Assembly (NCBI RefSeq): GCF_000599865.1
Contig: NZ_JHAC01000008.1
Coordinates: 62,001 to 126,000 of the forward strand
Source: Deinococcus phoenicis
GTDB taxonomy: Bacteria; Deinococcota; Deinococci; Deinococcales; Deinococcaceae
Direction of reading: 5' to 3'
Length of the DNA: 64,000 nucleotides
Positions 20,725 through 37,124 of the stretch are shown one piece after another. Both the position numbers and the translations under genes were made by a program. Numbering within the stretch: the first letter of the stretch is position 1; each line of letters starts with the position of its first letter. The notes beneath the pieces are model-generated. The model was given only the letters and a program-made list of their open reading frames with translations. It did not search any database and was not told where the DNA came from.

Positions 20725-21888
20725 ATGACCGCTCGCCCCGATTACGACTGGCTGTACTCGCGCACGCGCGCGGGGCGCGAACGGGGACCGGGCACCGCGC
20801 GGGCGCTGCTGGACCGCCTCGGCGCCCCCGACGCGCGGTTTTCCTCCATTCGCGTGGTCGGCACGAATGGCAAGGGCAGCACCTGCGCGATGCTGGAAGC
20901 CGGGCTGCTGGCCTCGGGCGTGCGCGTGGGCCGCTTCACCAGCCCGCACCTCCAGCGCTACGAGGAACGGGTGCGGGTGAACGGCGAGGAACTGGACCCG
21001 GCCCGCACCGCCGCCTTCGTCGAGTGGGCGAAGGCGCAGACACCGGAGGCGGCCTTCTTCGACCTGACCCTGGCCCTGGCCTGTCAGGTGTTCGCGGAGG
21101 ACGGTGTGGAGGTCGCCGTGATGGAGGCGGGTGTGGGCGGTGTCAGCGACGCGACCCAGGCCCTGACCCGGGTGGAGGCCGTCGCCCTGACGAATGTCGG
21201 CCTCGACCACGTGAGCACCCTGGGACCGACCCTGCGGGACATCGCCCTGGATAAGGCCCGCGCGGCGCGGCCCGGCGTGCCGTTGCTGAGTACCGCGACC
21301 GCTGCCGAGGCGCTGGAGGTGGTGCGGGGGGTGGCGGCGGAAACGCACGCGCCCCTCTTCACGCCGGGAACGCATCCGGCCCTGTTCGCCCTCTCCCGCC
21401 CCCCCGCGCTGGCGGGCACACACCAGCAGGCGAACGCGGCCCTGGCCGCCGCGACCCTCCGCACGCTGGGGTATGGGGCGGGCGTGGAGGCGGCGCTACA
21501 GGCCACCCACCCCGCCCGGCTGGAACGCTTCGAGGTCGGCGGGAAAACCGTCTGGCTGGATGGCGCACACAACCCCCACGCGACCCGTGCCCTGGCCGCC
21601 AGCGTGCCCCGGGCGGACGTGCTGCTGTTCGGCAACCTGGCCCGCAAGGACACGGCGGCCACGCTCGCGCCGCTGCTGGAGGTGGCCCCGGTGAGGGTCT
21701 TTACCGCTCCCAGCGACCTCGCCACGCCTCCGGAAGAACTCGCCGCCCAGTTCGGCGGTCAGAGCGTGCCCCCACCCGCCGAAGCCCTGGCGCGCGCCCT
21801 GGCCCTCACGCCCCCCGGCGGGACACTGCTGGTGACGGGCAGCCTGTATCTGGCCGGAACCCTACGTGACCTGTTGATGTCCCCTTGA
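20725..21888 (+). CDS. folC: Folylpolyglutamate synthase / dihydrofolate synthase
   Basis: Mur-ligase-family enzyme adding glutamate to folates (387 aa). The P-loop is VGTNGKGSTCAML (about residues 45-57), followed by FTSPHLQRYEERV. The central domain carries ALTNVGLDHVSTLGPT and the C-terminal domain VWLDGAHNPHATRAL. TAGCTT lies 6 nt before the ATG. Its stop TGA is embedded in the -35 box of the tRNA-Lys promoter. Confidence 0.93.
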   Translation: MTARPDYDWLYSRTRAGRERGPGTARALLDRLGAPDARFSSIRVVGTNGKGSTCAMLEAGLLASGVRVGRFTSPHLQRYEERVRVNGEELDPARTAAFVEWAKAQTPEAAFFDLTLALACQVFAEDGVEVAVMEAGVGGVSDATQALTRVEAVALTNVGLDHVSTLGPTLRDIALDKARAARPGVPLLSTATAAEALEVVRGVAAETHAPLFTPGTHPALFALSRPPALAGTHQQANAALAAATLRTLGYGAGVEAALQATHPARLERFEVGGKTVWLDGAHNPHATRALAASVPRADVLLFGNLARKDTAATLAPLLEVAPVRVFTAPSDLATPPEELAAQFGGQSVPPPAEALARALALTPPGGTLLVTGSLYLAGTLRDLLMSP

Positions 21889-21913
21889 CAGCCACCGGCC
21901 TGGTCCGTATACT
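21885..21913 (+). promoter_or_regulatory. Near-consensus sigma-70 promoter of tRNA-Lys
   Basis: TTGACA (21885-21890), 17-bp spacer, TATACT (21908-21913). The tRNA begins 12 nt after the -10. The -35 overlaps the folC stop codon. Confidence 0.9.
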
Positions 21914-21917
21914 CCCT

Positions 21918-22003
<86 letters not shown>

Positions 22004-22008
22004 ACCGA

Positions 22009-22033
22009 AAGCCCCGCCGCGTGCGGGGTTTTT
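22009..22033 (+). terminator. Terminator of tRNA-Lys
   Basis: CCCCGC (22012-22017) pairs with GCGGGG (22023-22028) and is followed by TTTTT. Confidence 0.85.
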
Positions 22034-22079
22034 CGTGTCGTGGGCTGCCGGGGCCTCCGGGCGGGGTAGCCTGGGCCGC

Positions 22080-22681
22080 ATGACAGGCAAGTCCCAGGAA
22101 CAGGCACATCCCAACTGGGCCGAACTCGTACCGGGCGGCGTGCAGCCGTGGAAGACGCTCTCGTCGCGGGTGCTGGTGGAGGGCTTCCGGGTGGTGCTGG
22201 AAGACCGGGTGCAGACCCCCTCGGGCGCGGAGGTGCTGTACCAGTACCGCCCACGTGGGCCACGTGCCATGTTCGTGCTGCCCGTGACCCCGGCGGGCGA
22301 GGCCGTGCTGATTCGCCAGTACCGCTATCCCCTCCAGGCGACCATCTGGGAGGTTGTGGCGGGCGGCGTCGAGCGCGGCGAGGACCTTCTGGCGGCGGCG
22401 CAGCGCGAACTGGCCGAGGAGGTGGGCGGCGCGGCGGCGGAGTGGGTGCCCCTGCCGGGCTTCTACCCGCAGCCCAGCATCAGCGGGGTGGTCTTTTACT
22501 CCCTGCTGGCCCTGGGGGTCACGCTGGGCGAGACGGCCCACGAGGACAGCGAGGTGATCGAGCGCGTGATCCTGCCGCTGCCGGAGGTCTACCGGATGCT
22601 GGAGGCGGGCGAGATAGGTGACGGTCCCAGCAGCCTGACGCTGTGGCACGCGCGGCGGCACCTCCTGGAGCGCGGCCTGCT

Positions 22682-22685
<4 letters not shown>
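22080..22685 (+). CDS. Nudix ADP-ribose pyrophosphatase-like protein
   Basis: A 201-aa Nudix hydrolase of the ADP-ribose pyrophosphatase/NudF type. It has [21 protein letters not shown] upstream of the box, then [22 protein letters not shown] (about residues 98-119) with all catalytic glutamates, and the FYPQPSISG segment typical of ADP-ribose enzymes. TAGCCT lies 7 nt before ATG 22080. The stop overlaps the next gene's GTG by 4 bp. ADP-ribose is the likely substrate by family. Confidence 0.88.
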
Positions 22686-23293
<608 letters not shown>

Positions 23294-23323
23294 ATCAGGC
23301 CACGCCGCTCTAGACTCGCACCC

Positions 23324-23811
<488 letters not shown>

Positions 23812-23815
<4 letters not shown>

Positions 23816-24273
23816 GCGGACCCCTCCTCCACGTGGTTCTCTTCGAGCCGGAAAAGGCGGGCAACGTGGGCAACGTCGCGCGCACCTGTGCCGTCCTGGG
23901 CGCCGACCTGCACCTGATTCGCCCCTTCGGCTTCCACCTGCACGACCGCGAGTTCCGCCGCGCCGTGATGGATTACCTGGAGGGCGTGACGCTGCATGAA
24001 CACGCGGGCTGGACGGCCTTCCAGTCGGCCCTGCCGCCCAGTGCGCGGGTGTGGGCCTTTTCCACCCACGCCACCACGCTGCACACGCGGGCAGGCTTCC
24101 GGCGGGGCGATTACCTGCTGTTCGGCCCCGAGTCGCGTGGCCTGCCGGTCTGGCTGCGCGAAGGGCTGCCCACGCTGAAGCTCCCGCAGCCCGGCGGGGG
24201 CCGCAGCCTGAATCTGGCGGTGGCGGCGGGCGCGGCAGCTTTCGAGGCGGGGCGGCAGATCGAGGGATGGTAG
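23812..24273 (+). CDS. trmL: tRNA (cytidine/uridine-34 2'-O)-methyltransferase, SPOUT family
   Basis: A 153-aa single-domain SPOUT methyltransferase that methylates the wobble ribose of tRNA-Leu in E. coli. The three knot motifs are [17 protein letters not shown] (about residues 13-29), [11 protein letters not shown] (about 100-110) and [17 protein letters not shown]. The GTG start at 23812 overlaps the ispF stop. SPOUT family and TrmL-like size are clear; the exact target is inferred. Confidence 0.88.
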
Positions 24274-24392
24274 GGCAGCGGTCTGCTTTCAGCGGTCAGG
24301 TGAAGCTCTGCGCCGGTTCAGTGGCCCCGGGAACGGAGCTTCCGGCAGGGGCCGGATGAAGTCACGGCGCGGCCCGCCGTAGAGTGACGGCC

Positions 24393-25655
<1,263 letters not shown>

Positions 25656-25658
25656 AAA

Positions 25659-25677
25659 GCTTAACTGACATCTTGCA
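25659..25677 (+). repeat. Outer inverted repeat, left end of IS region
   Basis: GCTTAACTGACATCTTGCA, the exact reverse complement of 27370-27388. Outside it the two flanks remain imperfect inverted copies for about 12 more bases (TCAGGGG plus a purine-rich stretch), so the repeat may be about 31 bp with mismatches. No direct target duplication was seen. Confidence 0.75.
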
Positions 25678-25679
25678 AT

Positions 25680-26799
25680 TTAGGTTGAGGGGGCGAGAAG
25701 TGCGTGCTGGAAGACGTCGAGCGCGGCCAGTTCCAGTTGGAGGGCTTGACGGCGCACTCCGGGGACGACCGAGAATCGCACGGTTCTCGCCAGCTCGCCC
25801 CAGTCGGGCCATGTGCCTGCTCTCTCCATGGGCAGATCGAGGTTCTGGAGGTGGCAGAGCGGAAAGGCCATTCCAGAGAGGCACCACCAACGCATCACCC
25901 CCTGTTTGCTGTGCTGGGCGAAGCGTTGGAGCCCGAATCTCCCCTTGACCGTTTTAAAGAAGGCCTCGATTCGCCAACGGCGCTTCCCTATGCGGGCAAG
26001 GTACTTGCCGCCTAAGTCGCGGTTGGACATCACAAAGCGTTGTTCCGGCTCGGTGTTGCGGTAGAGCCACACCCAGGAGAACGCACATGACCTGATCAAG
26101 CCCACCGGGCTTGACCAGGCTCCCCCGCACCCTCAGGTTACGGACCTGCCGTCCATCCTCCAGTTTCCGAGAGCAGCGCACGCCGACCACGATGTCCAGG
26201 CTACGGGCGAGGACGCCCCGAATGAACCCGGCACTCTCGAAGCCCCCGTCTGCATGCAGACGGGGCCGACGGTTCCCTTTCAGCAACGTGGCGGGGACAG
26301 TGCGGAGTAACTTCAGGGCAAGCTGGGCAGGCGTGGCGGTGCCCTTGCCCCGCCAGACCTGAAAAGCTCATGGCAGTCGGAGTTCTCCACAGCACAGGTA
26401 GAGCACAACCAGGTGGACCCCCCGGACGCCGTGGTAGATGTGGACCCAATCGGCAAGTTCGCTGAATTTGCCGGTCTTTTCCAGGCTGGTCAGGTCCACC
26501 AGCAGTTCCAGCCGGGGGCGCTGGTGGGGCTGGTGTCGCCACAGGTCCTGCAACGTCTCGTGAGCGTGCTGGCGCAACACCCGGCACAGTTGCCCGGTGT
26601 TCCAGGCCGCGTGGTTGAGAAAGCGGCTGAGGGCGGCGGGGGATTTGCCGGTGGCGCGTTCTGGAAACGGTCTGCCGGAACCATCCAGGAACAGATTGAG
26701 GATGACCTCGAAAGATTCCCGATGCTGCTTGCGGGAGAAGCAGGGCAGGATGTCAGAATAGAGCCGTCTGGAACGCTGTTCTTTGGGTTCACACCCCAC
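25680..26799 (-). pseudogene. Broken IS4-superfamily DDE transposase
   Basis: An IS4-type transposase read from 26799 (GTG) to 25680. All three DDE regions can be seen: VDLTSLEKTGKF (first Asp), HADGGFES (second Asp) and KRRWRIEAFFKTVKGRFGL (Glu with the YREK-like pattern). A TGA replaces a Trp codon after CCGELRLP (26368-26370). A frameshift near 26090-26110 separates GGLDQV from the WLYRNTEPEQRF frame. The gene is therefore inactive unless these are sequencing errors. The upstream IS end was not clearly found; a weak candidate lies at about 26835-26858. Confidence 0.8.
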
Positions 26800-26864
26800 T
26801 ATGGGGCCAAAAGCGCGTTCCAGACGCCCTTTTCCTTATACACTATTGTCAGGAGTTGAATCAA

Positions 26865-27170
26865 ATGTTCAGCACCAGTATAGATGTCGAAATAGGCAAG
26901 AGTCAGCTTGAAGAGTTCTTCGGGGAAGAGTTTAATAGAGTTATTATTGAGATGGCGAGCATTCTAAAAAATCTATACCCTCAGATTCAAGTTAGATTTG
27001 GTGATTATACCAGAATAGAGGGTCTTACGGGTATTCATATGACCGATGAATATGGTGATGTATCCGAAGAAATAGACAGAATATTAACCAGTATGGCCAA
27101 TTCTATTTTGGCGACACAGCCTTTTAAGTTTCCCTCTTCATTCTGTGAGTATTCGTCTGGCAAGATATAG
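26865..27170 (+). CDS. Low-GC hypothetical protein between two IS remnants, 101 aa
   Basis: A small acidic protein whose DNA is strikingly AT-rich compared with its surroundings. I chose ATG 26865 because an AGGAG Shine-Dalgarno lies 9 nt before it. The sequence is mixed alpha/beta (FFGEEFNRVIIEMASILKNL, YGDVSEEIDRIL), with no signal peptide and no motif I recognise. Lying between two inverted transposase remnants, it may be transposon cargo or the rest of a larger acquired segment. It may be truncated at its C terminus by the second IS fragment. Confidence 0.5.
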   Translation: MFSTSIDVEIGKSQLEEFFGEEFNRVIIEMASILKNLYPQIQVRFGDYTRIEGLTGIHMTDEYGDVSEEIDRILTSMANSILATQPFKFPSSFCEYSSGKI

Positions 27171-27174
27171 TAAT

Positions 27175-27368
27175 CAGCTCGCCTTCTTCCTCTGTCATCT
27201 TCAAGATCCCGACTTCCCGGTGTGGGGTCAGGAACCTAGCCTGGCTGGGGCAAGCTGGCGGGAATCGTCCGGTTCTCGTTCGTCCCCGGAGTGCGCCGTC
27301 AAGCCCTCCAACTGGAGCTGGACGCACTCGATGACTTCCAGCACGTACTTCCCGCCCTTGAGGCTTAA
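27175..27368 (+). pseudogene. C-terminal fragment of a second IS4-like transposase
   Basis: Plus-strand remnant related to the tail of the transposase at 25680. LCHLQDPDFP, a premature stop in the GT*PGWGKLAG stretch, then VRFSFVPGVRRQALQLELDAL match its last 55 residues with one frameshift. It ends at the right outer inverted repeat. Only the 3' end of the copy is left. Confidence 0.7.
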
Positions 27369-27369
27369 C

Positions 27370-27388
27370 TGCAAGATGTCAGTTAAGC
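27370..27388 (-). repeat. Outer inverted repeat, right end of IS region
   Basis: TGCAAGATGTCAGTTAAGC, the reverse complement of 25659-25677. It lies 42 bp upstream of the -10 of the cyclophilin gene, so the insertion may have replaced that gene's upstream region. Confidence 0.75.
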
Positions 27389-27442
27389 CTTCGCCCCTGA
27401 CGGCGGACGGCGGAAAGCCGACCCCCCCGTTACAATGCCTCC

Positions 27443-28030
<588 letters not shown>

Positions 28031-28044
28031 GCGCCGCAGGTTCT

Positions 28045-28083
28045 CAGCAGGCGGAGGCGGCGGCTTCCGCCTGCTGCGTTTTC
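28045..28083 (+). terminator. Terminator of the cyclophilin gene
   Basis: Perfect 11-bp stem (28045-28055 with 28066-28076, 10-nt loop) followed by CGTTTTC. Confidence 0.85.
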
Positions 28084-28141
28084 TCCCGGTGCGGCCCCCC
28101 TCTGTGGGAACGCCGTGAGAGGGCCGCGCTAGACTGGGTTC

Positions 28142-28732
<591 letters not shown>

Positions 28733-28736
28733 GCCA

Positions 28737-28864
28737 TAGAGCATTTGTCCGAATTACGCCGTTGGAGGGAAGGCGCCTCCAACAGCTCCATTCTCCCAAA
28801 CGCTCTCTTGATTTCACTCGCTCCGCTCAGTCAAAAAGAAGGTCTCTTTTTGACAAATGCTTTA
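28737..28864 (+). mobile_element. MITE-like repeat, copy 2 (128 bp)
   Basis: Same length and orientation as copy 1. The left repeat TAGAGCATTTGTC is perfect and the right end GACAAATGCTTTA has one change. Both internal hairpins are kept in the copy-1 loop orientation. Confidence 0.85.
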
Positions 28865-28935
28865 AAGGCTGGACGCTCAAGTCTGGGCTGTGCCAGCTCA
28901 AAGCCTGCCGGCTCAAAGCCCAGAGCGCCTAGCTC

Positions 28936-29775
28936 GTGGCCGCTCCTCTCACCCTCCGCGCGTGGTTGCAAGAGGCCACGCGCCTCCTGCGTCACGCGGG
29001 CGTGCCCTCGCCGGAAGCGGACGCACGGGCGCTGGCGCAGCACGGCCTGAACCTGAGCGGCGCGGCGCTGCTGCTGCGCGCGGGGGAACCGGTGAGCGGG
29101 GCGGACGCGGCGCGGCTGGACACGCTGCTCGCGCGGCGGGCGGCGCGGGTGCCGCTGCAACACCTGCTGGGCGAGGTGGAGTGGGGCGGCCTGCGCCTGC
29201 GGACCGACAGGCGGGCGCTGGTGCCCCGGCCCGAGACGGAGTGGCTGCTGCATCTGGCGCTGGAGGCCCTGTCAGGCCGCCCCGCCCCCCGCGTGCTGGA
29301 TGTGGGGACCGGCACGGGCGCACTCGCACTGGGGCTGAAGGCGGGCCGCCCGGACGCGGCGGTCACCGCCACCGACCTCAGCCCCGAGGCCCTGACCCTG
29401 GCGCGGGAAAATGCCCACCTGAACGGGCTGGAGGTCCCCTTTGCGGAAGGGAGCCTGCTGGCGGGCCTGCCCGGTCCCTTCGACCTGATCGTGAGCAACC
29501 CGCCTTACCTGCCCGACACCGACCGCCTGGACGCCGACCCGGAAGTGCGCTTCGACCCCGATCTGGCGCTGTACGCGGGGCCGGACGGGCTGGGGGTGGC
29601 GCGGCCCCTCGCAGCGGAAGCGGGCGCGGCCCTCGCTCCCGGCGGCACGCTGCTGCTGGAACTCGACCCGCGCAACGCCGCCGCTTTCGCCGGGGAGCTG
29701 CGTGCAGCGGGCTGGCGGGCGGATGTGCGGCCCGACCTCACCGGGCGGGCGCGGTTTGTGCGGGCCGTGCGGTAG
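28936..29775 (+). CDS. prmC: Peptide chain release factor N5-glutamine methyltransferase
   Basis: Methylates the GGQ glutamine of release factors (279 aa). An N-terminal helical domain (about residues 1-85) is followed by [11 protein letters not shown], the SAM motif [16 protein letters not shown] (about 118-133) and the catalytic NPPYLP (about 190). I chose GTG 28936 because the helical domain begins there. It follows MITE copy 2 by 71 bp, so its promoter lies just after or inside the repeat. Confidence 0.92.
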   Translation: MAAPLTLRAWLQEATRLLRHAGVPSPEADARALAQHGLNLSGAALLLRAGEPVSGADAARLDTLLARRAARVPLQHLLGEVEWGGLRLRTDRRALVPRPETEWLLHLALEALSGRPAPRVLDVGTGTGALALGLKAGRPDAAVTATDLSPEALTLARENAHLNGLEVPFAEGSLLAGLPGPFDLIVSNPPYLPDTDRLDADPEVRFDPDLALYAGPDGLGVARPLAAEAGAALAPGGTLLLELDPRNAAAFAGELRAAGWRADVRPDLTGRARFVRAVR

Positions 29776-29777
29776 GG

Positions 29778-30254
29778 TCAGGCCCCGGTGCCCGGAAGCT
29801 GCCGCAGCAGATTGACGGTCTCGATCATCGCCAGCACCGCCTCCGCGCCCTTGTTGCCCGCCTTCGTTCCGGCGCGCTCGACCGCCTGCTCGATGGTATC
29901 GGTGGTCAGGATGCCGAAGGCCATCGGCACGCCCGTGTGCAGCATCGAATTCAGGACGCCGTTCGTCGCCGCGCCCGCCACGAAGTCGTAATGGTCGGTT
30001 GCGCCCCGGATGACGGCCCCCAGACACACCACCGCGTCGTAACGCCCGCTTTCCGCGAGGCGGCGGGCCGTGAGGGGCACCTCGAAGCTGCCGGGCACCA
30101 CGTACAGGTCGAGGTCGGCGCTGTCGCCACCATGCTGCACGAAGGCGGTGTGTGCGCCTTCTATCAGCCGGTCCACGATGAAGTGGTTCCAGCGCGTGCC
30201 GACGACGGCGAACTTCAGGCCTGAGGCGAGCAGGTTGGCTTCGATCCGGTTCAT
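29778..30254 (-). CDS. ribH: 6,7-dimethyl-8-ribityllumazine synthase
   Basis: Penultimate step of riboflavin synthesis, 158 aa. Motifs are VVGTRWNHFIVDRL, VPGSFEVPL, CLGAVIRGATDHYDFV (catalytic His) and FGILTTDTIEQAVERAGTKAG in the last third. ATG 30254 lies 7 nt after a CACAAT hexamer; an upstream ATG at 30263 overlaps that hexamer. It is convergent with prmC and not next to other rib genes. Confidence 0.93.
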   Translation of the reverse strand: MNRIEANLLASGLKFAVVGTRWNHFIVDRLIEGAHTAFVQHGGDSADLDLYVVPGSFEVPLTARRLAESGRYDAVVCLGAVIRGATDHYDFVAGAATNGVLNSMLHTGVPMAFGILTTDTIEQAVERAGTKAGNKGAEAVLAMIETVNLLRQLPGTGA

Positions 30255-30405
30255 GGCCTGCATTGTGCCGCGTCCGTGCCGCCTGAACGACCTCACCCCG
30301 CGGGACTTCATGGGGTGTTAAGGTGAACCACGGCAGCCTGCCGCAGGCACCCGCTGCACTTCTCCTTCTTCCACCCGCGTCCCGCGAGACGCCCCGCGCC
30401 GCCCG

Positions 30406-30441
<36 letters not shown>

Positions 30442-30447
30442 CCCAGC

Positions 30448-31238
<791 letters not shown>

Positions 31239-31244
<6 letters not shown>

Positions 31245-31315
31245 ACGTCTAACCGTCCAACGGTCTGAAGGTCGAACAGTCAACATTTCGCGGTCAGACG
31301 GCTCGACCTTTTGAC
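31239..31315 (+). repeat. 8-nt periodic GTC/GAC array between purC and purS
   Basis: The trinucleotide GTC occurs at 31239, 31247, 31255, 31263, 31271 and 31279, exactly every 8 nt. GAC then occurs at 31297, 31305 and 31313, again every 8 nt and in the complementary sense. The two halves can pair: AAGGTCGA (31268-31275) matches TCGACCTT (31303-31310). The array covers the end of purC and most of the purS leader. Confidence 0.7.
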
Positions 31316-31330
31316 CGCTCCAAAGGAGCG
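31316..31330 (+). promoter_or_regulatory. Hairpin enclosing the purS Shine-Dalgarno
   Basis: CGCTCC-AAA-GGAGCG forms a 6-bp stem. GGAG, the ribosome-binding site of purS (ATG 31333), lies in the 3' strand, so folding would mask it. Confidence 0.55.
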
Positions 31331-31332
31331 AT

Positions 31333-31584
31333 ATGCCCACCTTTAACGCCAAAGTCTTCGTCACCCTCAAACCGTCCATCCTCGACCCGCAGGGCCGCAC
31401 CGTCGAGCGGGCACTGTCGCACCTCGACCACGCGAACGTGGCGGGTGTGCGCGTCGGCAAGTACATCGAACTCACGCTGAACGGCGAGCGGGCGGAAGTC
31501 GAAGCTCAACTGGCCGACATCGTGGAGAACGTGCTGAGCAATCCCGTGATGGAGGACGCGCGCTGGGAGCTTCATCCAGCATGA
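31333..31584 (+). CDS. purS: FGAM synthase subunit PurS
   Basis: A small 83-aa subunit that bridges PurQ and PurL. The sequence FNAKVFVTLKPSILDPQGR at the start, then VAGVRVGKYIEL and MEDARWELHP at the end, is typical of PurS. Its stop overlaps the next ATG by 4 bp. PurQ would normally be next; here a foreign-looking gene intervenes. Confidence 0.93.
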   Translation: MPTFNAKVFVTLKPSILDPQGRTVERALSHLDHANVAGVRVGKYIELTLNGERAEVEAQLADIVENVLSNPVMEDARWELHPA

Positions 31585-32009
31585 GCGAACTTGATGACAT
31601 CCAATTCACAGAAGGTGAAATAGGATTCATCCTGCACCGCCTCCGCCTACTTAAGGCTGCCGCATCCCAAGACTTACATTCTGCCTCCCTAGATGACACC
31701 GCCATGGGGAGACTTCATGGGCTTTGCAACTCGATAGATATTGTTGGCAATGTTCTAGAGCACGGGAAAGAATACAGACTAATTAAGGATAAGGGTAGAT
31801 ATTTTGAGGAACCAGAAAGACAAACACTTTTGATGTCAGAAGGAAGTGAGGGGGTAAATGGTGCATATCTCTGCAATGAAGCCGAAGCCGGAGAAGTCGC
31901 CGCAGCCCTTTTGGAAAACGGAAACTTGGTAACAAGATTCTGGGTTATTTCTGACGACAGGAAATTTACCATTTACCGTCGGAGCAAAGAAGTAGGAGAA
32001 TCCCGATGA
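31581..32009 (+). CDS. Low-GC orphan gene inserted between purS and purQ, 142 aa
   Basis: A hypothetical protein with much lower GC than the pur genes on either side, yet joined to both by ATGA overlaps (31581-31584 and 32006-32009). The sequence is acidic and helical at first ([18 protein letters not shown]), with a C-terminal strand pattern [17 protein letters not shown]. It has no signal, no membrane segment and no motif I know. It appears to be an acquired gene that took over the operon's translational coupling. Function unknown. Confidence 0.7.
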   Translation: MSELDDIQFTEGEIGFILHRLRLLKAAASQDLHSASLDDTAMGRLHGLCNSIDIVGNVLEHGKEYRLIKDKGRYFEEPERQTLLMSEGSEGVNGAYLCNEAEAGEVAAALLENGNLVTRFWVISDDRKFTIYRRSKEVGESR

Positions 32010-32674
32010 AAACCGCTGTCATTCAGTTTCCCGGCTCCAACTGCGATGCCGACGCGCTGCACGCCGCACGGCTGACGCTGGACCCGGACGCCCAGTTCGT
32101 GTGGCACACCGAGGCCGGCTTGCCCGAAGGCACCGAGCTGGTGTTCCTACCGGGCGGCTTTTCCTACGGCGACCACTTGCGCTCGGGCGCGATTGCCGCC
32201 CGCAGCCCGATTATGGAAGCGGTCAAGGACCACGCGGAACGCGGCGGGTTTGTCCTGGGCGTCTGCAACGGCTTTCAGGTGCTGACCGAATCCGGCCTGC
32301 TGCCGGGTGCCCTCTCGCGTAACCGCGACCTGCACTTTCACTGCGCGCCCGTTCACCTGCGAGTGGAGAACCACCACACCGCCTTTACCGGCGCGTATGA
32401 GGCGAACCAGGTCCTCGAAATCCCCATCGCGCACGGCGAAGGCAACTACTACGCCGACCCCGAAACGATTGCCCGCCTGGAGGCCGAGGGCCGTGTGGTG
32501 TTCCGCTACGTGGACAACCCCAATGGCAGTCTCAACGACATCGCCGGGATCGTGAGCGAGGGCGGCAACGTGCTGGGCATGATGCCGCACCCCGAGCGGG
32601 CGGTGGAACTGCTGCTGGGGAGTGAGGACGGGCTGGGGATTTTTGCGTCGTTGAAAGCGGGCGTGGTGAAGTGA
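32006..32674 (+). CDS. purQ: FGAM synthase subunit PurQ (glutaminase)
   Basis: Class I glutamine amidotransferase supplying ammonia to PurL; 222 aa. The nucleophile Cys lies in [19 protein letters not shown] (about residues 84-103), [15 protein letters not shown] is near 50, and the catalytic His/Glu pair is in [10 protein letters not shown] near the C terminus. Coupled at both ends to its neighbours. Confidence 0.95.
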   Translation: MKTAVIQFPGSNCDADALHAARLTLDPDAQFVWHTEAGLPEGTELVFLPGGFSYGDHLRSGAIAARSPIMEAVKDHAERGGFVLGVCNGFQVLTESGLLPGALSRNRDLHFHCAPVHLRVENHHTAFTGAYEANQVLEIPIAHGEGNYYADPETIARLEAEGRVVFRYVDNPNGSLNDIAGIVSEGGNVLGMMPHPERAVELLLGSEDGLGIFASLKAGVVK

Positions 32675-33140
32675 ACGAGTTGCAGGATTTTCTGACCGAG
32701 CAGTACGCCGCCGAACTGGGGGCCTTCCGTGCGGCCCTGAATGCCGTTCCCGGGGAACGTTTCGCCCTGGCAACCGTGGGGCACAGCCCCGCGTGGCACG
32801 CCCTGCATATCGCGGAGTGGCTGCGGCTGGCCGTGCTGGGCGACCGTTCGGCCACCTACGCCCACCTGGGTTGGGAGGACCAGCCCTGGGTGAAGGACCT
32901 GAGCGGCACCCCCGCCTTGACTGAGGCCGCCGACAAGGACGCGGTGCTGGCGTATCTGGACGAGGTTTCCGGGCAGGTGCTGACGTTCCTCCAGAACATG
33001 AGCGCCGAAGAGTTGCAGGGCACGAGTTTTTCTCCCAGCGCCCCGAACGGCGAGCGCCCACGCCTTCAGGGCATCGGGCTGCACCTGCGGCACGTCGCGT
33101 ACCACCGGGGCCAGGTCCGTCTCGGGATGAAGGAGCAGGC

Positions 33141-33144
<4 letters not shown>
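32671..33144 (+). CDS. DinB-family protein within the pur operon, 157 aa
   Basis: A second DinB-superfamily four-helix protein. Possible metal histidines lie in [15 protein letters not shown] (about residues 37-51) and [16 protein letters not shown] (about 136-151). It begins at GTG 32671 overlapping purQ and ends overlapping purL by ATGA, so it is a true operon member. It is not needed for the known purine steps. Its role and substrate are unknown. Confidence 0.8.
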
Positions 33145-36796
<3,652 letters not shown>

Positions 36797-36843
36797 AGCT
36801 ACGAACGTAACAACATACGAAAGCATACACTGAGCCCCAGCCG
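36797..36843 (+). promoter_or_regulatory. Promoter/operator region of the BrnT/BrnA-type pair
   Basis: AT-rich 47 bp. A -10-like TACACT lies at 36826-36831, 12 nt before the ATG. CGTA and TACG half-sites separated by 6 bp (within 36801-36820) form a small inverted repeat, a plausible autoregulatory operator. Confidence 0.4.
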
Positions 36844-37113
36844 ATGAAATTCGACTGGGACTTTGCCAACTTGGAGCATATTGCCCTTCATAAGGTGGAA
36901 CCGGAGGAAGCAGAAGAAGCTGTGACCGATCCAGCGGCTATCCCCGGCGAACACGTCCACCGAGGGCCGAGAGGAGAGCGCCGCTTCGGTTTGATTGGAG
37001 CTACTGAAGCCGGACGGGTGCTGTTCGTGGTGCTGGAGAAACGGGGCGAGAAGTTCCGCGTCGTCACCGCTTATACAGCCGGAGCCGAAGAACGCACCGC
37101 TTATTACACATAG
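36844..37113 (+). CDS. brnT: BrnT-family toxin
   Basis: An 89-aa protein of the BrnT (DUF497) RelE-fold family of ribonuclease toxins that stop translation. It begins FDWDFANLEHIALHKV, as in the family, and has the RGERRFGLIGATEAGRVLFVVLEKRG core and the C-terminal FRVVTAYTAGAEERTAYY pattern (about residues 72-88). The partner antitoxin follows after 11 bp. It lies right after purF, at the edge of a low-GC patch. Confidence 0.85.
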   Translation: MKFDWDFANLEHIALHKVEPEEAEEAVTDPAAIPGEHVHRGPRGERRFGLIGATEAGRVLFVVLEKRGEKFRVVTAYTAGAEERTAYYT

Positions 37114-37124
37114 GAGGAATGACC

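Noticed and set aside
25680..26799. Programmed frameshifting in the IS transposase
   Set aside because: There is also an in-frame TGA in place of a Trp codon, and no slippery heptamer was noticed near 26090-26110; decay is simpler.
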